Shown in pieces: positions 1-8,976 of a stretch of 64,000 nucleotides of DNA. The translations under genes were made by a program, and so were the position numbers. The first letter of the stretch is position 1, and each line of letters opens with the position of its first letter. The stretch covers positions 124,001-188,000 of the forward strand of contig NZ_VFPA01000002.1 of NCBI RefSeq assembly GCF_006716445.1. Direction: 5' to 3'. This stretch comes from Pseudonocardia kunmingensis. Its GTDB lineage: Bacteria > Actinomycetota > Actinomycetes > Mycobacteriales > Pseudonocardiaceae. A model generated the notes under the pieces. That model saw only the letters and a program-made list of their open reading frames with translations. It had not been told where the DNA came from and searched no databases.

Positions 1-1383
1 CTCGAACAGCAGGGTGGCGAGCACACCCTGGGGGAGGAAGTCCGGCTCGACCTCGCCGAGGTACCCGGGCGGCAGGAAGCGCAGCGGCAGGTCGGCGAGC
101 AGCTGCCCGACGTTGGGCGGGCGGTCGAACTGGTCGGCGACGGCCGCGCCGAGCAGCACGTACGTCGCGCTCACGGCCACCAGCACGGCGACCGCGATGC
201 CGAGCAGTCGGAGGTACGTGCCCGCGGGTGCGCGCACCGCGAACCGGTGGCGGGTGCACCACAGCACCACGGCGACCGCGAGCGGCAGCAACGGGGGCAG
301 CGCCAGGGCCAGTACGCGCCGGGCGCCGGGCGCGGACTGGTAGACGATCAGCTGCTCGACCGGGGTGGACACGACCAGCACGGCGAGCAGCACGCCGAGC
401 GCGGCGAGCACGAGGTTCAGCACGATGCCGACGACCAGCGCGGCGCGCCGGCCGCGGCGCAGCCCGTCGGCGACGACGAGCAGCAGCAGCACCGGCACCG
501 CCGAGGCCAGCGCCGGGCCGATGCCGGACAGGCGCAGCTGCGCCTGCAGCGCCCGGCACTGCCCGGCGGGTGCGGTGGTGCAGATCTGCTGGACGGTCGC
601 GGCGTCCGGCGGCGGGGAGAGCACCACGAACTGCAGCACCGACAGCGGCCCGACCGGCGCGCGGGCGATCGCGGCGACGAGCGGCCCGACCGCGGAGGCG
701 GTCACCAGGAGCGCGACGAGCACCCGCACCTCGGTGCGGCTCGACGGGCCCGGCCGCCGGTCGGTGCGTCCCGGCAGCAGCCGTCCCGCGGCGAGCCCGA
801 CCAGCCCGGCGCACAGCATCATGACGTCGGGCAGCTCGCCGGAGTAGGCCACCAGCATCACCAGCGCGGTGAGCACCAGCAGCCGCAGTCTGCGCCGCCA
901 CAGCGCCGACAGCGCGCCGCCTGCGGCGAGGACCAGCCCGACGGCGCCGGGCGCGGCGCCCACGACCACCTGCGTGGCCAGGTCTGCGGGCCAGCCCCCG
1001 CCCAGTGCGGCCCCGGCCGCGACCAGGGCGAGCGCCGCGAGCGTGCCGAGCACCTGCGTCCCGACCAGCAGTGCCGCGGTGCGGGCGGCGCCGATGCGGT
1101 GCTCGGCCAGTGCGCCGCCGAGCAGCAGGAGCGCGCTCGTCGCGACCGCCGCGCCGACGCTGCCCCACCAGAGCATCGCCGAGAGCGGCGTCCACCAGCG
1201 CCCCTCGGCGAGCGGCCCGACGCCGGTGCCCACGCGCTCGAGCAGCCGCGGGCCCGGCCCGGCCGGGAGGCTGCGCGTCGCGAGGCCGTACGCCCAGACC
1301 AGCAGGACCAGGGCCACGGCGAGCGGCGCCCGCCGGACCATCCGCGCGGTGCCCCGGGCGAGCCCGGCGAGCCGCCGGATCAC
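1..1383 (-). CDS. MprF-like membrane protein, N-terminal part (C-terminus off window)
   Basis: Reading the minus strand from a GTG at 1383 gives about 460 codons with no stop before the window edge. The product is almost wholly hydrophobic: many Leu/Val/Ala-rich membrane segments separated by short Arg-rich loops. The layout, with a rhomboid-like first half, a loop holding two Cys (..QQICTT..GQC..) and the block LPLRFLPPGYLGEVEPDF near the edge, resembles actinobacterial phosphatidylglycerol lysyl/alanyltransferases (MprF type), whose DUF2156 synthetase domain follows. That domain lies outside the window, so the call rests on the membrane half and on the neighbour. The GTG overlaps the esterase stop by 4 bp (GTGA), so the two are translationally coupled. 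A rhomboid-like protein of other function is possible. Confidence 0.6.
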   Translation of the reverse strand, partial: MIRRLAGLARGTARMVRRAPLAVALVLLVWAYGLATRSLPAGPGPRLLERVGTGVGPLAEGRWWTPLSAMLWWGSVGAAVATSALLLLGGALAEHRIGAARTAALLVGTQVLGTLAALALVAAGAALGGGWPADLATQVVVGAAPGAVGLVLAAGGALSALWRRRLRLLVLTALVMLVAYSGELPDVMMLCAGLVGLAAGRLLPGRTDRRPGPSSRTEVRVLVALLVTASAVGPLVAAIARAPVGPLSVLQFVVLSPPPDAATVQQICTTAPAGQCRALQAQLRLSGIGPALASAVPVLLLLVVADGLRRGRRAALVVGIVLNLVLAALGVLLAVLVVSTPVEQLIVYQSAPGARRVLALALPPLLPLAVAVVLWCTRHRFAVRAPAGTYLRLLGIAVAVLVAVSATYVLLGAAVADQFDRPPNVGQLLADLPLRFLPPGYLGEVEPDFLPQGVLATLLFE

Positions 1384-2684
1384 GGCGTCATCCCGAGGCG
1401 GGTGGCGAGCCACGGCAGGGCCTGCTCCAGGCCGGGCCCCCACACCTCGAACGTGTGCCCGCCGGGAAGGACGTGCAGCCCGACGTCCATGCCCGCCGCC
1501 TGGCACGCCGCGAACACCCGCTGCGCCTGCGGCAGGTACACCGCGTCGTCCCGGCCGGCGACGAGGTAGCCGGCCGTCGCCGGGAACTGCCGCTGCGCGA
1601 GCACGTCGAGCGGGTTGACGGCCGCGAACGCGGCCTCGTCCCCGCCGAACGCGGCCTGCACGGTGGCGGCGTGGTCGCCGAGCGTGGGCTCGTCCTCGCC
1701 GGAGATGTCCACGAAGGTGGGGTACACCTGCGGCGCGGTCACGGCCATCTGCAGGGCGCAGGTCCCGCCGTTGGAGAAGCCGCCGACGGCCCACCCCGCC
1801 GGATCGGCGTCGACCTGGAGGGTGTCGCGGATCCACGCGGGGACGTCCACCGACAGGTAGGTGGCGACGTTCCCGAGGCGGGAGTCCGTGCAGAGCGGGT
1901 TGGCCAGCGGAGCGCCGAGGTGGTCGGCCATGACCACGACGGGCGCGAGCCCGTCGTGCGCGGCGGCGAAGGCGTCCATCCGCCGGGCGAGCTCCCCGCC
2001 GTCGAGCCAGTCGCGGGGGGATCCGGGCTGGCCGGACAGGAGTACCAGGACGGGCAGCTGGGCCCGGGGCCGCGACAGGTAGGCAGGCGGCAGGTACAGC
2101 CACGCAGGCCGCGCCGCGAAGCCCGACTCCGGTGCCGGAATGGCGACCTCGGTGACGACGCCCGCGTCCGGCATCCCCGCCGGTGGACGCCAGACGGCCG
2201 AGAGCGGCAGCCCCGCCCGGGCGCCGATGACCTGCTCGCGCAGCGGGACCCGGGTGAACGGGATCTCGTCGACGGCGGGCAGCCCGAGCGCCGTGCGCAC
2301 CGTCGGGTACTCCCGGTAGACGAGGTTCATCGCCTCCGCGCAGCCGAGGAACACCAGCACCACCGCCAGCACCGCACCGGCGCGGCCCGGCCACCGCCGC
2401 GCCCGCATCCCGAGCACGGCCAGCCCGACCGCGGCGAGCGCGGCGCCGCCCAGCAGCAGCACCGGCAGCGGCACCGGGTCCGGGAACGGCTGCCAGACCC
2501 GGTCGACCAGCAGCGCCACGAGCGCCGTCAGGGCCGCGGCGCCGACGAGCGCGACCGGCACGCTGCGCGTCCACCAGCGGCGCCGGCGCTGCACGAGGAG
2601 GAACGCTGCGCCCACCAGGCCTGCCGCCGTCACGACCCCCGGCAGGAGGCCGCTCAGCAGGTGCGCGTCGAGCAGCGCGGACAC
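1380..2684 (-). CDS. Membrane-anchored esterase (esterase D / alpha-beta hydrolase fold)
   Basis: The 434-residue product starts with about four membrane helices (residues 1-120) and continues into an esterase-D-like alpha/beta hydrolase domain. The nucleophile elbow GGFSNGG is near residue 300, with a later GRDDAV acid region and a GGH near the C-terminus, completing a Ser-Asp-His triad. The GTG at 2684 begins directly at the first helix; the extra upstream in-frame codons run toward the neighbouring promoter and look non-coding. Its stop overlaps the start of the MprF-like gene. Esterases paired with aminoacyl-phosphatidylglycerol synthases in Corynebacterium and Enterococcus (AhyD type) remove the amino acid from the lipid. 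That role is inferred from pairing only. Confidence 0.75.
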   Translation of the reverse strand: MSALLDAHLLSGLLPGVVTAAGLVGAAFLLVQRRRRWWTRSVPVALVGAAALTALVALLVDRVWQPFPDPVPLPVLLLGGAALAAVGLAVLGMRARRWPGRAGAVLAVVLVFLGCAEAMNLVYREYPTVRTALGLPAVDEIPFTRVPLREQVIGARAGLPLSAVWRPPAGMPDAGVVTEVAIPAPESGFAARPAWLYLPPAYLSRPRAQLPVLVLLSGQPGSPRDWLDGGELARRMDAFAAAHDGLAPVVVMADHLGAPLANPLCTDSRLGNVATYLSVDVPAWIRDTLQVDADPAGWAVGGFSNGGTCALQMAVTAPQVYPTFVDISGEDEPTLGDHAATVQAAFGGDEAAFAAVNPLDVLAQRQFPATAGYLVAGRDDAVYLPQAQRVFAACQAAGMDVGLHVLPGGHTFEVWGPGLEQALPWLATRLGMTP

Positions 2685-2768
2685 GAGCCGAGCCTGCCAC
2701 CGCGCGTCCCGCTCACGCACTTCTGCACAGGAATCGGAGAAGTGGGTCCCGCCTCGGACGGCTCCCGC

Positions 2769-2829
2769 GCCAACGTCTGTTGTCAAGCGAGCATGGTTCG
2801 CCTACAGTTGTTGGACAACAGACGTTGGC
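2769..2829 (+). promoter_or_regulatory. Sigma70-like promoter inside a 16-bp perfect inverted repeat
   Basis: GCCAACGTCTGTTGTC (2769-2784) is repeated as its exact reverse complement at 2814-2829. The -35 TTGTCA (2780-2785) and -10 TACAGT (2803-2808) are 17 bp apart, so each arm covers one side of the promoter. A smaller dyad GTTGT-TGG-ACAAC (2807-2819) sits at the expected start point. This is the geometry of a TetR/MarR/PadR-type repressor site. No regulator gene lies next to it. Confidence 0.7.
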
Positions 2830-2846
2830 AACTCAAGGGGGAGATC

Positions 2847-3134
2847 ATGGCGCACCTGCTCGTCCAGCAACGCTTCGAGGAGTTCGACCGCTGGAAGGCG
2901 GTCTTCGACCGGCTCGCGCCGACCCGCGCGGCGGCGAGCTGCCGCAGCACCGCCGTGTTCCGCAACCTGGAGGACCCGCACGAGGTCGTGGTGCTCTTCG
3001 AGTTCGACGACCTGGCGCTGGCCCGGGAACACATGGGCAGCGCCGAGCTGCACGCCGCATGGCGGGACGCCGGGGTCACCGACCCGGGCACGCGCACCGT
3101 CCTCGCCGCCGTGCCCGAGGGGAGCGGGCGGTGA
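2847..3134 (+). CDS. Small antibiotic-biosynthesis-monooxygenase-like protein
   Basis: This 95-residue alpha/beta protein begins MAHLLVQQRFEEFDRWKAVFD and contains a VVVLFEFDDLALAREH core, the pattern of dimeric alpha-beta barrel (ABM/cyclase-like) proteins. Members of that fold act as cofactor-free monooxygenases, cyclases or small-molecule binders. A strong AAGGGGGAG ribosome site precedes the ATG. The stop overlaps the GTG of the following FAD monooxygenase by 4 bp, so the pair probably works on one aromatic substrate. Transcription should come from the promoter/operator at 2769-2829. The exact reaction cannot be read from the sequence. Confidence 0.7.
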   Translation: MAHLLVQQRFEEFDRWKAVFDRLAPTRAAASCRSTAVFRNLEDPHEVVVLFEFDDLALAREHMGSAELHAAWRDAGVTDPGTRTVLAAVPEGSGR

Positions 3135-4573
3135 CCGACGTGGTCGTGGTCGGCGCGGGGCCCACCGGCCTCCTCCTGGCCGGTGACCTCGCCGCGGCAG
3201 GCGTCGACGTGATGCTGCTGGAGCGGCGCCTCGACGAGTCGAACCTGACGCGGGCGTTCGTGGTGCACGCACGCACGCTGGAGCAGCTCGACGCGCGCGG
3301 CGTGGCCGACCGGCTCCTCGCGACCGGTACCAGGGTGGACCGGTTCCGGCTCTTCGGCAGCGTCGCGGTGGACCTGTCGCCGCTCCCGAGCCGCTACCCG
3401 TTCATGCTGGTCACCCCGCAGTACGAGGTCGAGCACGTGCTCGCCGAGCGGGCGCTCGCCGCCGGCGCGACGCTGGTGCGCGGGGCGCAGGTGCAGCACC
3501 TGCGACAGGCGCCCGGGCACGTCGAGGTGAGCTACCGCGACGCCGAGGGCGCCGACCGGTCGGTGCGGGCGGCCTACGTCGTCGGCACCGACGGGCACCA
3601 CAGCACCGTCCGCGCGCAGCTGGGTCTGGAGTTCGCCGGCCGGGCGGTGGTGCGGTCGCTGGTGCTCGCCGACGTCCGGATGACCGATCCGCCCGCCGAC
3701 CAGCTCACGGTGGACGGGAACGCCGACGGGTTCTGCTTCGTCGTCCCGTTCGGCGACGGCTGGTACCGGATCATCGCGCGGGACCGCCGCGCCGAGCTGC
3801 CCGACGACGCCCCCGTCGCGCTCGAGGAGATCGCCGGGGTCGCCCGCCGGGTGTTCGGCACCGACTTCGGGATGCACGACCCCCGCTGGATGTCGCGGTT
3901 CCACAGCGACGAGCGGCAGGCCGAGCGCTACCGGGTGGGCCGAGTCTTCCTGGCGGGCGACGCGGCGCACGTGCACTCCCCGGCCGGCGGCATGGGGATG
4001 AACACGGGGCTGCAGGACGCGGCGAACCTGGGCTGGAAGCTGGCGGCGGCCGTGCAGGGCCGCGGCGGCGACCGGCTGCTCGACTCGTACCAGGACGAGC
4101 GCCACCCGGTCGGGCGGATGGTGCTGCGCCTGTCCGGCGGGCTGCTGCGGGCCGCCCTGCTCCGCTCGCCGGTCGCCCGTGCGATCCGCAACCGGGTGTT
4201 CCCCGCGGCGCTGGCCGTCCCGGTGATCGGGCGGCTGGCCAGGATGCGGCAGAGCGGACTGGGCATCGCCTACGGCCGGCCGCGCGGCGCGCACCGGCTG
4301 GTCGGCACCCGGGCGCCCGACGTCTCGTCGGCCGGGGGGACACGCCTCTACGAGGTCCTGCGCCGTGGCCGGTTCGTCCTGGTCGTCCCGCCCGGGGCCG
4401 CCGACGTTCCCCCCGGCGTCGTCGTCCACGTCGTCCCCGGCACGACGACCGCCGTGCTAGTGCGTCCGGACGGCTACGTCGCCTGGGCCGGCAGCGACGC
4501 CGGCGCGCTGCGGGCCGCGCTGGCCCGCTGGGGAGCGACCCCGGAGGCGAACCGGCCCGGCGTCGCGGTCTGA
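3131..4573 (+). CDS. FAD-dependent aromatic monooxygenase (group A, PheA/TfdB type)
   Basis: The 480-residue protein opens with an FAD Rossmann motif (VVVVGAGPTGLLLA, residues 4-17, followed by LLERR) and has the second FAD/NADPH signature VFLAGDAAH at about residue 272-280, then PAGGMGMNTGLQDAANL. These are hallmarks of single-component flavoprotein hydroxylases of phenols, polyketides or antibiotics such as rifampicin. The C-terminal part is a thioredoxin-like tail. The GTG start overlaps the stop of the ABM-like gene, forming a two-gene operon under a palindromic operator. Detoxification of an aromatic compound under repressor control is plausible, but the substrate is unknown. Confidence 0.85.
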   Translation: MTDVVVVGAGPTGLLLAGDLAAAGVDVMLLERRLDESNLTRAFVVHARTLEQLDARGVADRLLATGTRVDRFRLFGSVAVDLSPLPSRYPFMLVTPQYEVEHVLAERALAAGATLVRGAQVQHLRQAPGHVEVSYRDAEGADRSVRAAYVVGTDGHHSTVRAQLGLEFAGRAVVRSLVLADVRMTDPPADQLTVDGNADGFCFVVPFGDGWYRIIARDRRAELPDDAPVALEEIAGVARRVFGTDFGMHDPRWMSRFHSDERQAERYRVGRVFLAGDAAHVHSPAGGMGMNTGLQDAANLGWKLAAAVQGRGGDRLLDSYQDERHPVGRMVLRLSGGLLRAALLRSPVARAIRNRVFPAALAVPVIGRLARMRQSGLGIAYGRPRGAHRLVGTRAPDVSSAGGTRLYEVLRRGRFVLVVPPGAADVPPGVVVHVVPGTTTAVLVRPDGYVAWAGSDAGALRAALARWGATPEANRPGVAV

Positions 4574-4612
4574 GCACCTGCGCGAGGCCCCGATGCGGCA
4601 GGATCGTCCTCC

Positions 4613-7591
4613 GTGACGCGGACCGGGACATCACTCGCACGCCTGGGGCTCACCGAGTCGTGGGCCGAGGGCACGGTCACCTCGCTGGGCTGGTGGGCGG
4701 GGGACCGGCCGGCCGAGGACGCCGCGCCGATCATGTGGGCGCTGGCCCGCAGCCCCGACCCGGACCTCGCCCTGCGCTCCGCGGAACGCCTCCTGCAGGC
4801 GGTGCCCGACCGCGCTGACCTGGACGCCGCACTGCGCACCGACGCCGTCCTGCGCGGGCGGCTGCTGGCGCTCCTCGGCGGTTCCACGGCGCTCGCGGAC
4901 CACCTGGTGACCCACCCGGACCGCTGGCACCGCCTCACCGCCGATGCGCCGCCGCCCGGCGACGGGGCGTGCGCCGCCCTGCTGCGCGCGGTCGGGGCCG
5001 ACCCGGACGCCGACGGCATGGCGCCCGCCGCGCTCACCGGCGCCGAGGCGGTCGACGCGCTGCGCACGGCCTACCGGGACGAGGTGCTCGTGCTCGCCGC
5101 CGCCGACCTCGGCGCCGTCAGCGAGCCGGACCTGCCCGTGCTCGACGTCGCCGACGTCGCCGCCCAGCTCGCCGCGCTGGCCGACGCGGCCCTGCAGGCG
5201 GCCGTCGCCGTCGCGGCCGCCGAGATCGGGGGCGGGGGACGGCTGGCCGTCATCGCCATGGGCAAGTGCGGCGGGCGCGAGCTGAACTACGTCAGCGACG
5301 TCGACGTCGTGTTCGTGGCCGAGCCCGCCGACCAGCAGACGACCCGGATGGCGGCCCGCGTGCTGCGCGTCGCGGGCGACGCCTGCTTCCAGGTGGACGC
5401 CAACCTGCGCCCCGAGGGGCGCCACGGCGAGCTGGTCCGCACCCTGGACGGGCACGTGTCCTACTACCGGCGGTGGGCGAAGACCTGGGAGTTCCAGGCG
5501 CTGCTCAAGGCCCGGCCCGTCGCCGGGGACGCGGAGCTCGGCGCGGCCTACGCCGATGCCGTGGCGCCGCTGGTGTGGAACGCCGCGGGCCGGGACGACT
5601 TCGTGGCCGACGTGCAGGCGATGCGCCGCCGCGTGGAGGAGCACATCCGGCCCGACCACGCCGAGCGCGAGCTCAAGCTGGGGGTCGGCGGGCTGCGCGA
5701 CGTCGAGTTCGCGGTGCAGCTGCTGCAGCTCGTGCACGGGCGCACCGACGAGGCGCTGCGCTCGCCGTCCACGCTGGAGGCGCTGGCCGCGCTGGCCGGC
5801 GGCGGGTACGTCGCGCGGGAGGACGGCGCGAACCTCGCCGCGTCCTACCGGTTCCTGCGCCTGCTGGAGCACCGGCTGCAGCTGCAGCGGATGCGGCGCA
5901 CGCACCTCATGCCCGCCGCCGACGACCTCGACGCGCAGCGCTGGCTCGCCCGCGCGGCCCGGCTGCGCCCGGACGGGCGGCGCGACGTCGTCGGCGTGCT
6001 GGACGCGGAGTGGTCGCGCAACGTGCGCCGGGTGCGCCGGCTGCACGAGAAGCTGTTCTACCGGCCGCTGCTCACCGCGGTGTCGCGGCTGCCCGCCGAC
6101 ACCGCGCGGCTGTCGGAGAAGGCGGCCGCCGCGCGGCTCGGGGCGCTGGGCTGGGCGTCGCCCGAGGGGGCGCTGGGTCACCTGCGGGCGCTGACGGCGG
6201 GGGTGTCGCGGGCCGCCTCGATCCAGCAGACGCTGCTGCCGGTGCTGCTCGACGAGCTCGCGCACAGCCCCGACCCGGACCGCGGGCTGCTCGCCTACCG
6301 GCGCGTGTCGGAGGCGCTGGCCGAGACGCCCTGGTACCTGCGGCTGCTGCGCGACGAGGGGCAGGTGGCGCAGCGGCTGATGCGGCTGCTCGGCACGTCC
6401 GCGCTGGTGCCCGACCTGCTCGTGCGCGCGCCCGAGGTGCTGCGCCTGCTCGCCGCGCCCGTCGCGGGGCAGGCCGACGAGCTGCGGCGCGACCCGGCGG
6501 AGTTCGCCTCGTCGCTGCGCACCACCGTCGCCCGCCAGACCGACCCGGACAGCGCCGCCGCCACCGCCCGTTCACTGCGCAGGCACGAGCTGCTGCGGGT
6601 GGCGTGCGCCGACCTGCTCGGCCTGGTCGACGTCGAGCAGGTCTGCGCGTCGCTCAGCTCGGTGTGGGTGGCGGTGCTGCAGGCGACGCTGGAGTCGGTC
6701 GAGCGCACGTTCGACGGTCCACCGCCCGCCCGGCTCGCCCTGATCGGGATGGGGCGCCTCGGCGGCGCGGAGCTGGGCTACGGCAGCGACGCCGACGTGC
6801 TGTTCGTCTGCGAGCCGGTCCACGGGGCGGACGACCAGGAGGCGGTCCGCTACGCGACGACGGTGGCCGAGACCGTCCGGCGCCGGCTCGCCGCGCCCAG
6901 CCCCGACCCGGCGCTCGTCGTGGACGCCGACCTGCGCCCGGAGGGCCGCTCCGGGCCGCTGGTGCGCACGCTGGAGTCCTACCGGGCCTACTACGCGCGC
7001 TGGTCGGAGCCGTGGGAGGCGCAGGCGGTGCTGCGCGCGAGCACCGTGGCGGGCGACGCGGACCTCGGGCGGCGGTTCCTGGAGATGATCGACCCGATCC
7101 GGTACCCGGCCTCCGGGATCGACACCGCCACCGTCACCGAGATCCGGCGGATCAAGGCCCGCGTCGACGAGGAGCGCCTGCCCCGCGGCGCCGACCGCAG
7201 CACGCACACCAAGCTCGGCCACGGCGGGCTCGCCGACGTCGAGTGGACCGTGCAGCTGCTGCAGCTGCAACACGCGGGCGAGCGGCCGGAGCTGCGCACC
7301 ACGTCCACGCTGGAGGGGCTGCAGGAGGCCGCCGCCGCGGGCCTGCTGCGCGCCGAGGACGCCGACGAGCTGGCCGCGGGCTGGCGCCTGGCCACCCGCG
7401 CCCGCAACGCGGTGATGCTGGTCAAGGGCAAGCCCGGCGACCAGTTGCCCCGCTCCGGCCGCGAGCTCGCCGCCGTCGCCTCCGCGCTGGGCTACCCGCC
7501 CGGCGGCGACCCCGGCGTCTTCCTCGACGACTACCGCCGCACCACCCGCCGAGCCCGCGCGGTGGTCGAACGCGTCTTCTACGGCTGGTAG
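4613..7591 (+). CDS. glnE: Glutamine synthetase adenylyltransferase/deadenylase GlnE
   Basis: The 992-residue protein has the expected two nucleotidyltransferase domains. An N-terminal deadenylase-type domain carries AMGKCGGRELNYVSDVDVVF near residue 215, and a C-terminal adenylylase-type domain carries GMGRLGGAELGYGSDADVLF near residue 711. Each is followed by its helical GlnD-PII-binding-type region (GVGGLRDVEF, GHGGLADVEW). Length and order match actinobacterial GlnE, which adjusts glutamine synthetase by adding and removing AMP at a tyrosine. It starts at GTG 4613, 39 bp after the monooxygenase, without an obvious strong ribosome site. glnA is not in the window. A 22-bp repeat array begins 15 bp after the stop. 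Confidence 0.95.
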   Translation: MTRTGTSLARLGLTESWAEGTVTSLGWWAGDRPAEDAAPIMWALARSPDPDLALRSAERLLQAVPDRADLDAALRTDAVLRGRLLALLGGSTALADHLVTHPDRWHRLTADAPPPGDGACAALLRAVGADPDADGMAPAALTGAEAVDALRTAYRDEVLVLAAADLGAVSEPDLPVLDVADVAAQLAALADAALQAAVAVAAAEIGGGGRLAVIAMGKCGGRELNYVSDVDVVFVAEPADQQTTRMAARVLRVAGDACFQVDANLRPEGRHGELVRTLDGHVSYYRRWAKTWEFQALLKARPVAGDAELGAAYADAVAPLVWNAAGRDDFVADVQAMRRRVEEHIRPDHAERELKLGVGGLRDVEFAVQLLQLVHGRTDEALRSPSTLEALAALAGGGYVAREDGANLAASYRFLRLLEHRLQLQRMRRTHLMPAADDLDAQRWLARAARLRPDGRRDVVGVLDAEWSRNVRRVRRLHEKLFYRPLLTAVSRLPADTARLSEKAAAARLGALGWASPEGALGHLRALTAGVSRAASIQQTLLPVLLDELAHSPDPDRGLLAYRRVSEALAETPWYLRLLRDEGQVAQRLMRLLGTSALVPDLLVRAPEVLRLLAAPVAGQADELRRDPAEFASSLRTTVARQTDPDSAAATARSLRRHELLRVACADLLGLVDVEQVCASLSSVWVAVLQATLESVERTFDGPPPARLALIGMGRLGGAELGYGSDADVLFVCEPVHGADDQEAVRYATTVAETVRRRLAAPSPDPALVVDADLRPEGRSGPLVRTLESYRAYYARWSEPWEAQAVLRASTVAGDADLGRRFLEMIDPIRYPASGIDTATVTEIRRIKARVDEERLPRGADRSTHTKLGHGGLADVEWTVQLLQLQHAGERPELRTTSTLEGLQEAAAAGLLRAEDADELAAGWRLATRARNAVMLVKGKPGDQLPRSGRELAAVASALGYPPGGDPGVFLDDYRRTTRRARAVVERVFYGW

Positions 7592-7605
7592 CCCGCCCCG
7601 CCCGC

Positions 7606-7862
7606 GCGAGTCTCCCGTCCCGACCGGGCGAGTCTCCCGTTCTGCCCGGGCGAGTCTCCCGTCCCGACCGGGCGAGTCTCCCGTTCTGCCCGGGCGAGTC
7701 TCCCGTCCCGACCGGGCGAGTCTCCCGTTCTGCCCGGGCGAGTCTCCCGTCCCGACCGCGCGAGTCTCCCGTTCTGCCCGGGCGAGTCTCCCGTTCTGGC
7801 AGGGCGAGTCTCCCGTCCCGACGGCGCGAGTCTCCCGTTCTGGCAGGGCCAGTCTCCCGTTC
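7606..7862 (+). repeat. 22-bp tandem repeat array 1 (12 units, alternating linkers)
   Basis: Units begin at 7606 and recur every 22 bp to 7848. Eleven carry the exact 13-bp core GCGAGTCTCCCGT, and the twelfth (7848) is degenerate. The 9-bp linker is not constant: in the first eight units it alternates CCCGACCGG / TCTGCCCGG (7738 ends GC instead of GG), giving a 44-bp higher-order period; later linkers are TCTGGCAGG or CCCGACGGC. The array starts 15 bp after glnE. Its reverse complement forms array 2 beyond lysE. There are no spacers of CRISPR type. Confidence 0.97.
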
Positions 7863-8286
7863 GACGCGCGACGCTCGCTCAGAGCTTCCACCACCAAGCG
7901 CGGCGATCCGTGGGATGGCCGCCGCCCTTCCGCGTCGGCGGGACTGCCGCCACCGGGCGGGCTCACCATGATCGGTCCGAGCGGTACCTGATGGCTGGGG
8001 TGGCAGCGTTGATGTGCTTCTCGCGCCGAGTGATCGATCTGATTCGCACCTGGCGGCTGTCGGTGCCACCACGAGGTACTGCTCGCGGCGATCTCCAGCG
8101 CGGCGGCTGACGCCTCCGGTCTCCACGATCGGCCCCCATTCGTCCGGCGCAATCTCCCCGCACAGGCGTCTCGCCGTCCCGGCGGGCGGTTCGTCGGCCG
8201 GTGCTCGCGCCGTACCTGACGGGAAGCGTCCACAGCGCAGCGGAAATCCGGGAGGTGGACGTCGGCCTCGGGGCTAGGGTGCGGGC
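7863..8286. other. Gene-free 424-bp stretch before the LysE gene
   Basis: No open frame here shows convincing codon bias or a ribosome site. A short frame at 7910-8110 is open but has no family resemblance. The only notable element is the 20-mer at 8030-8049, GTGATCGATCTGATTCGCAC, which recurs with one mismatch on the opposite strand at 46137-46156 in another gene-poor stretch. It may be the remnant of a repeated gene start (VIDLIRT in translation). The promoter for the downstream exporter should lie here but I cannot place it. Confidence 0.5.
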
Positions 8287-8925
8287 GTGCCCTCGCTCGA
8301 GACACTCCTGATGTTCACGCTCGCCGGCGTCATCCTGGTGATCGTGCCCGGCCCGAGCGTGCTGTTCATCGTCGGCCGCGCGCTGGCGCACGGCAGGCGG
8401 GCGGCCCTGGCCAGCGTCGCGGGCAACACGGCGGGCGCGTCGATGGTGGTGGTCGTGGTCGCGCTCGGCTTCGGGGCGATCGCGGCGCGGTCGGCCGCGG
8501 TGTTCACCGTGCTCAAGCTCGTCGGGGCCGCCTACCTCGTGTACCTCGGTGTGCAGACGATCCGCAGGCGCGCCGACCTGGTCGCCCGGCTCGGCGAGCC
8601 CGCGGGGCCGGCAGACCGGCGGATGTTCTGGCAGGGCGTCGTCGTCGGGTTCACCAACCCGAAGGTGCTGATCTTCTTCGCCGCGGTGCTCCCGCAGTTC
8701 GTGGAGACGGAGGCGGGCAGCAGCCCGACCACACAGATGCTGGTGCTCGGGCTGCTGTTCGCCGTCATCGCCGCCACGCTGGACAGCGCGTGGGGGCTGG
8801 CCGCGGGCACGGCGCGGAACTGGTTCGCCACCTCCCCGGGCCGGTTGCGGTGGATGGGTGGCCTCGGTGGGACGTCGCTGATCGTGATGGGCGCCGGCCT
8901 CGCGTTGTCCGGCCGCAAGGACTGA
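8287..8925 (+). CDS. LysE/RhtB family amino-acid exporter
   Basis: The 212-residue protein is hydrophobic with about six membrane helices. It opens with LMFTLAGVILVIVPGPSVLFIVGRALAHGRRAAL, which contains the VPGP signature of the LysE/RhtB superfamily. It later has GFTNPKVLIFFAAVLPQFV, the second conserved block of the family. Such carriers export lysine, threonine, homoserine or related metabolites by proton antiport. GTG 8287 fits the usual start of the family. The gene is flanked on both sides by inverted 22-bp repeat arrays. It converges on the MerR regulator across array 2. The exported substrate cannot be predicted. Confidence 0.88.
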   Translation: MPSLETLLMFTLAGVILVIVPGPSVLFIVGRALAHGRRAALASVAGNTAGASMVVVVVALGFGAIAARSAAVFTVLKLVGAAYLVYLGVQTIRRRADLVARLGEPAGPADRRMFWQGVVVGFTNPKVLIFFAAVLPQFVETEAGSSPTTQMLVLGLLFAVIAATLDSAWGLAAGTARNWFATSPGRLRWMGGLGGTSLIVMGAGLALSGRKD

Positions 8926-8976
8926 TCGCCGCCCGCCGATCTCCGCCCCGGCCGCCGGGAGGCCCGGCCAGCCCGT

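Noticed and set aside
1005..3134. Very long + strand frame across the esterase and MprF-like genes
   Set aside because: Arg/Pro/Gly-rich translation typical of the reverse frame of a high-GC gene; the minus-strand products have clear domains.
7606..7862. CRISPR array
   Set aside because: The 22-bp units have only 9-bp linkers that repeat among themselves; there are no unique spacers and no cas genes.
7910..8110. Short + strand ORF after array 1
   Set aside because: No codon bias, ribosome site or recognisable motif.
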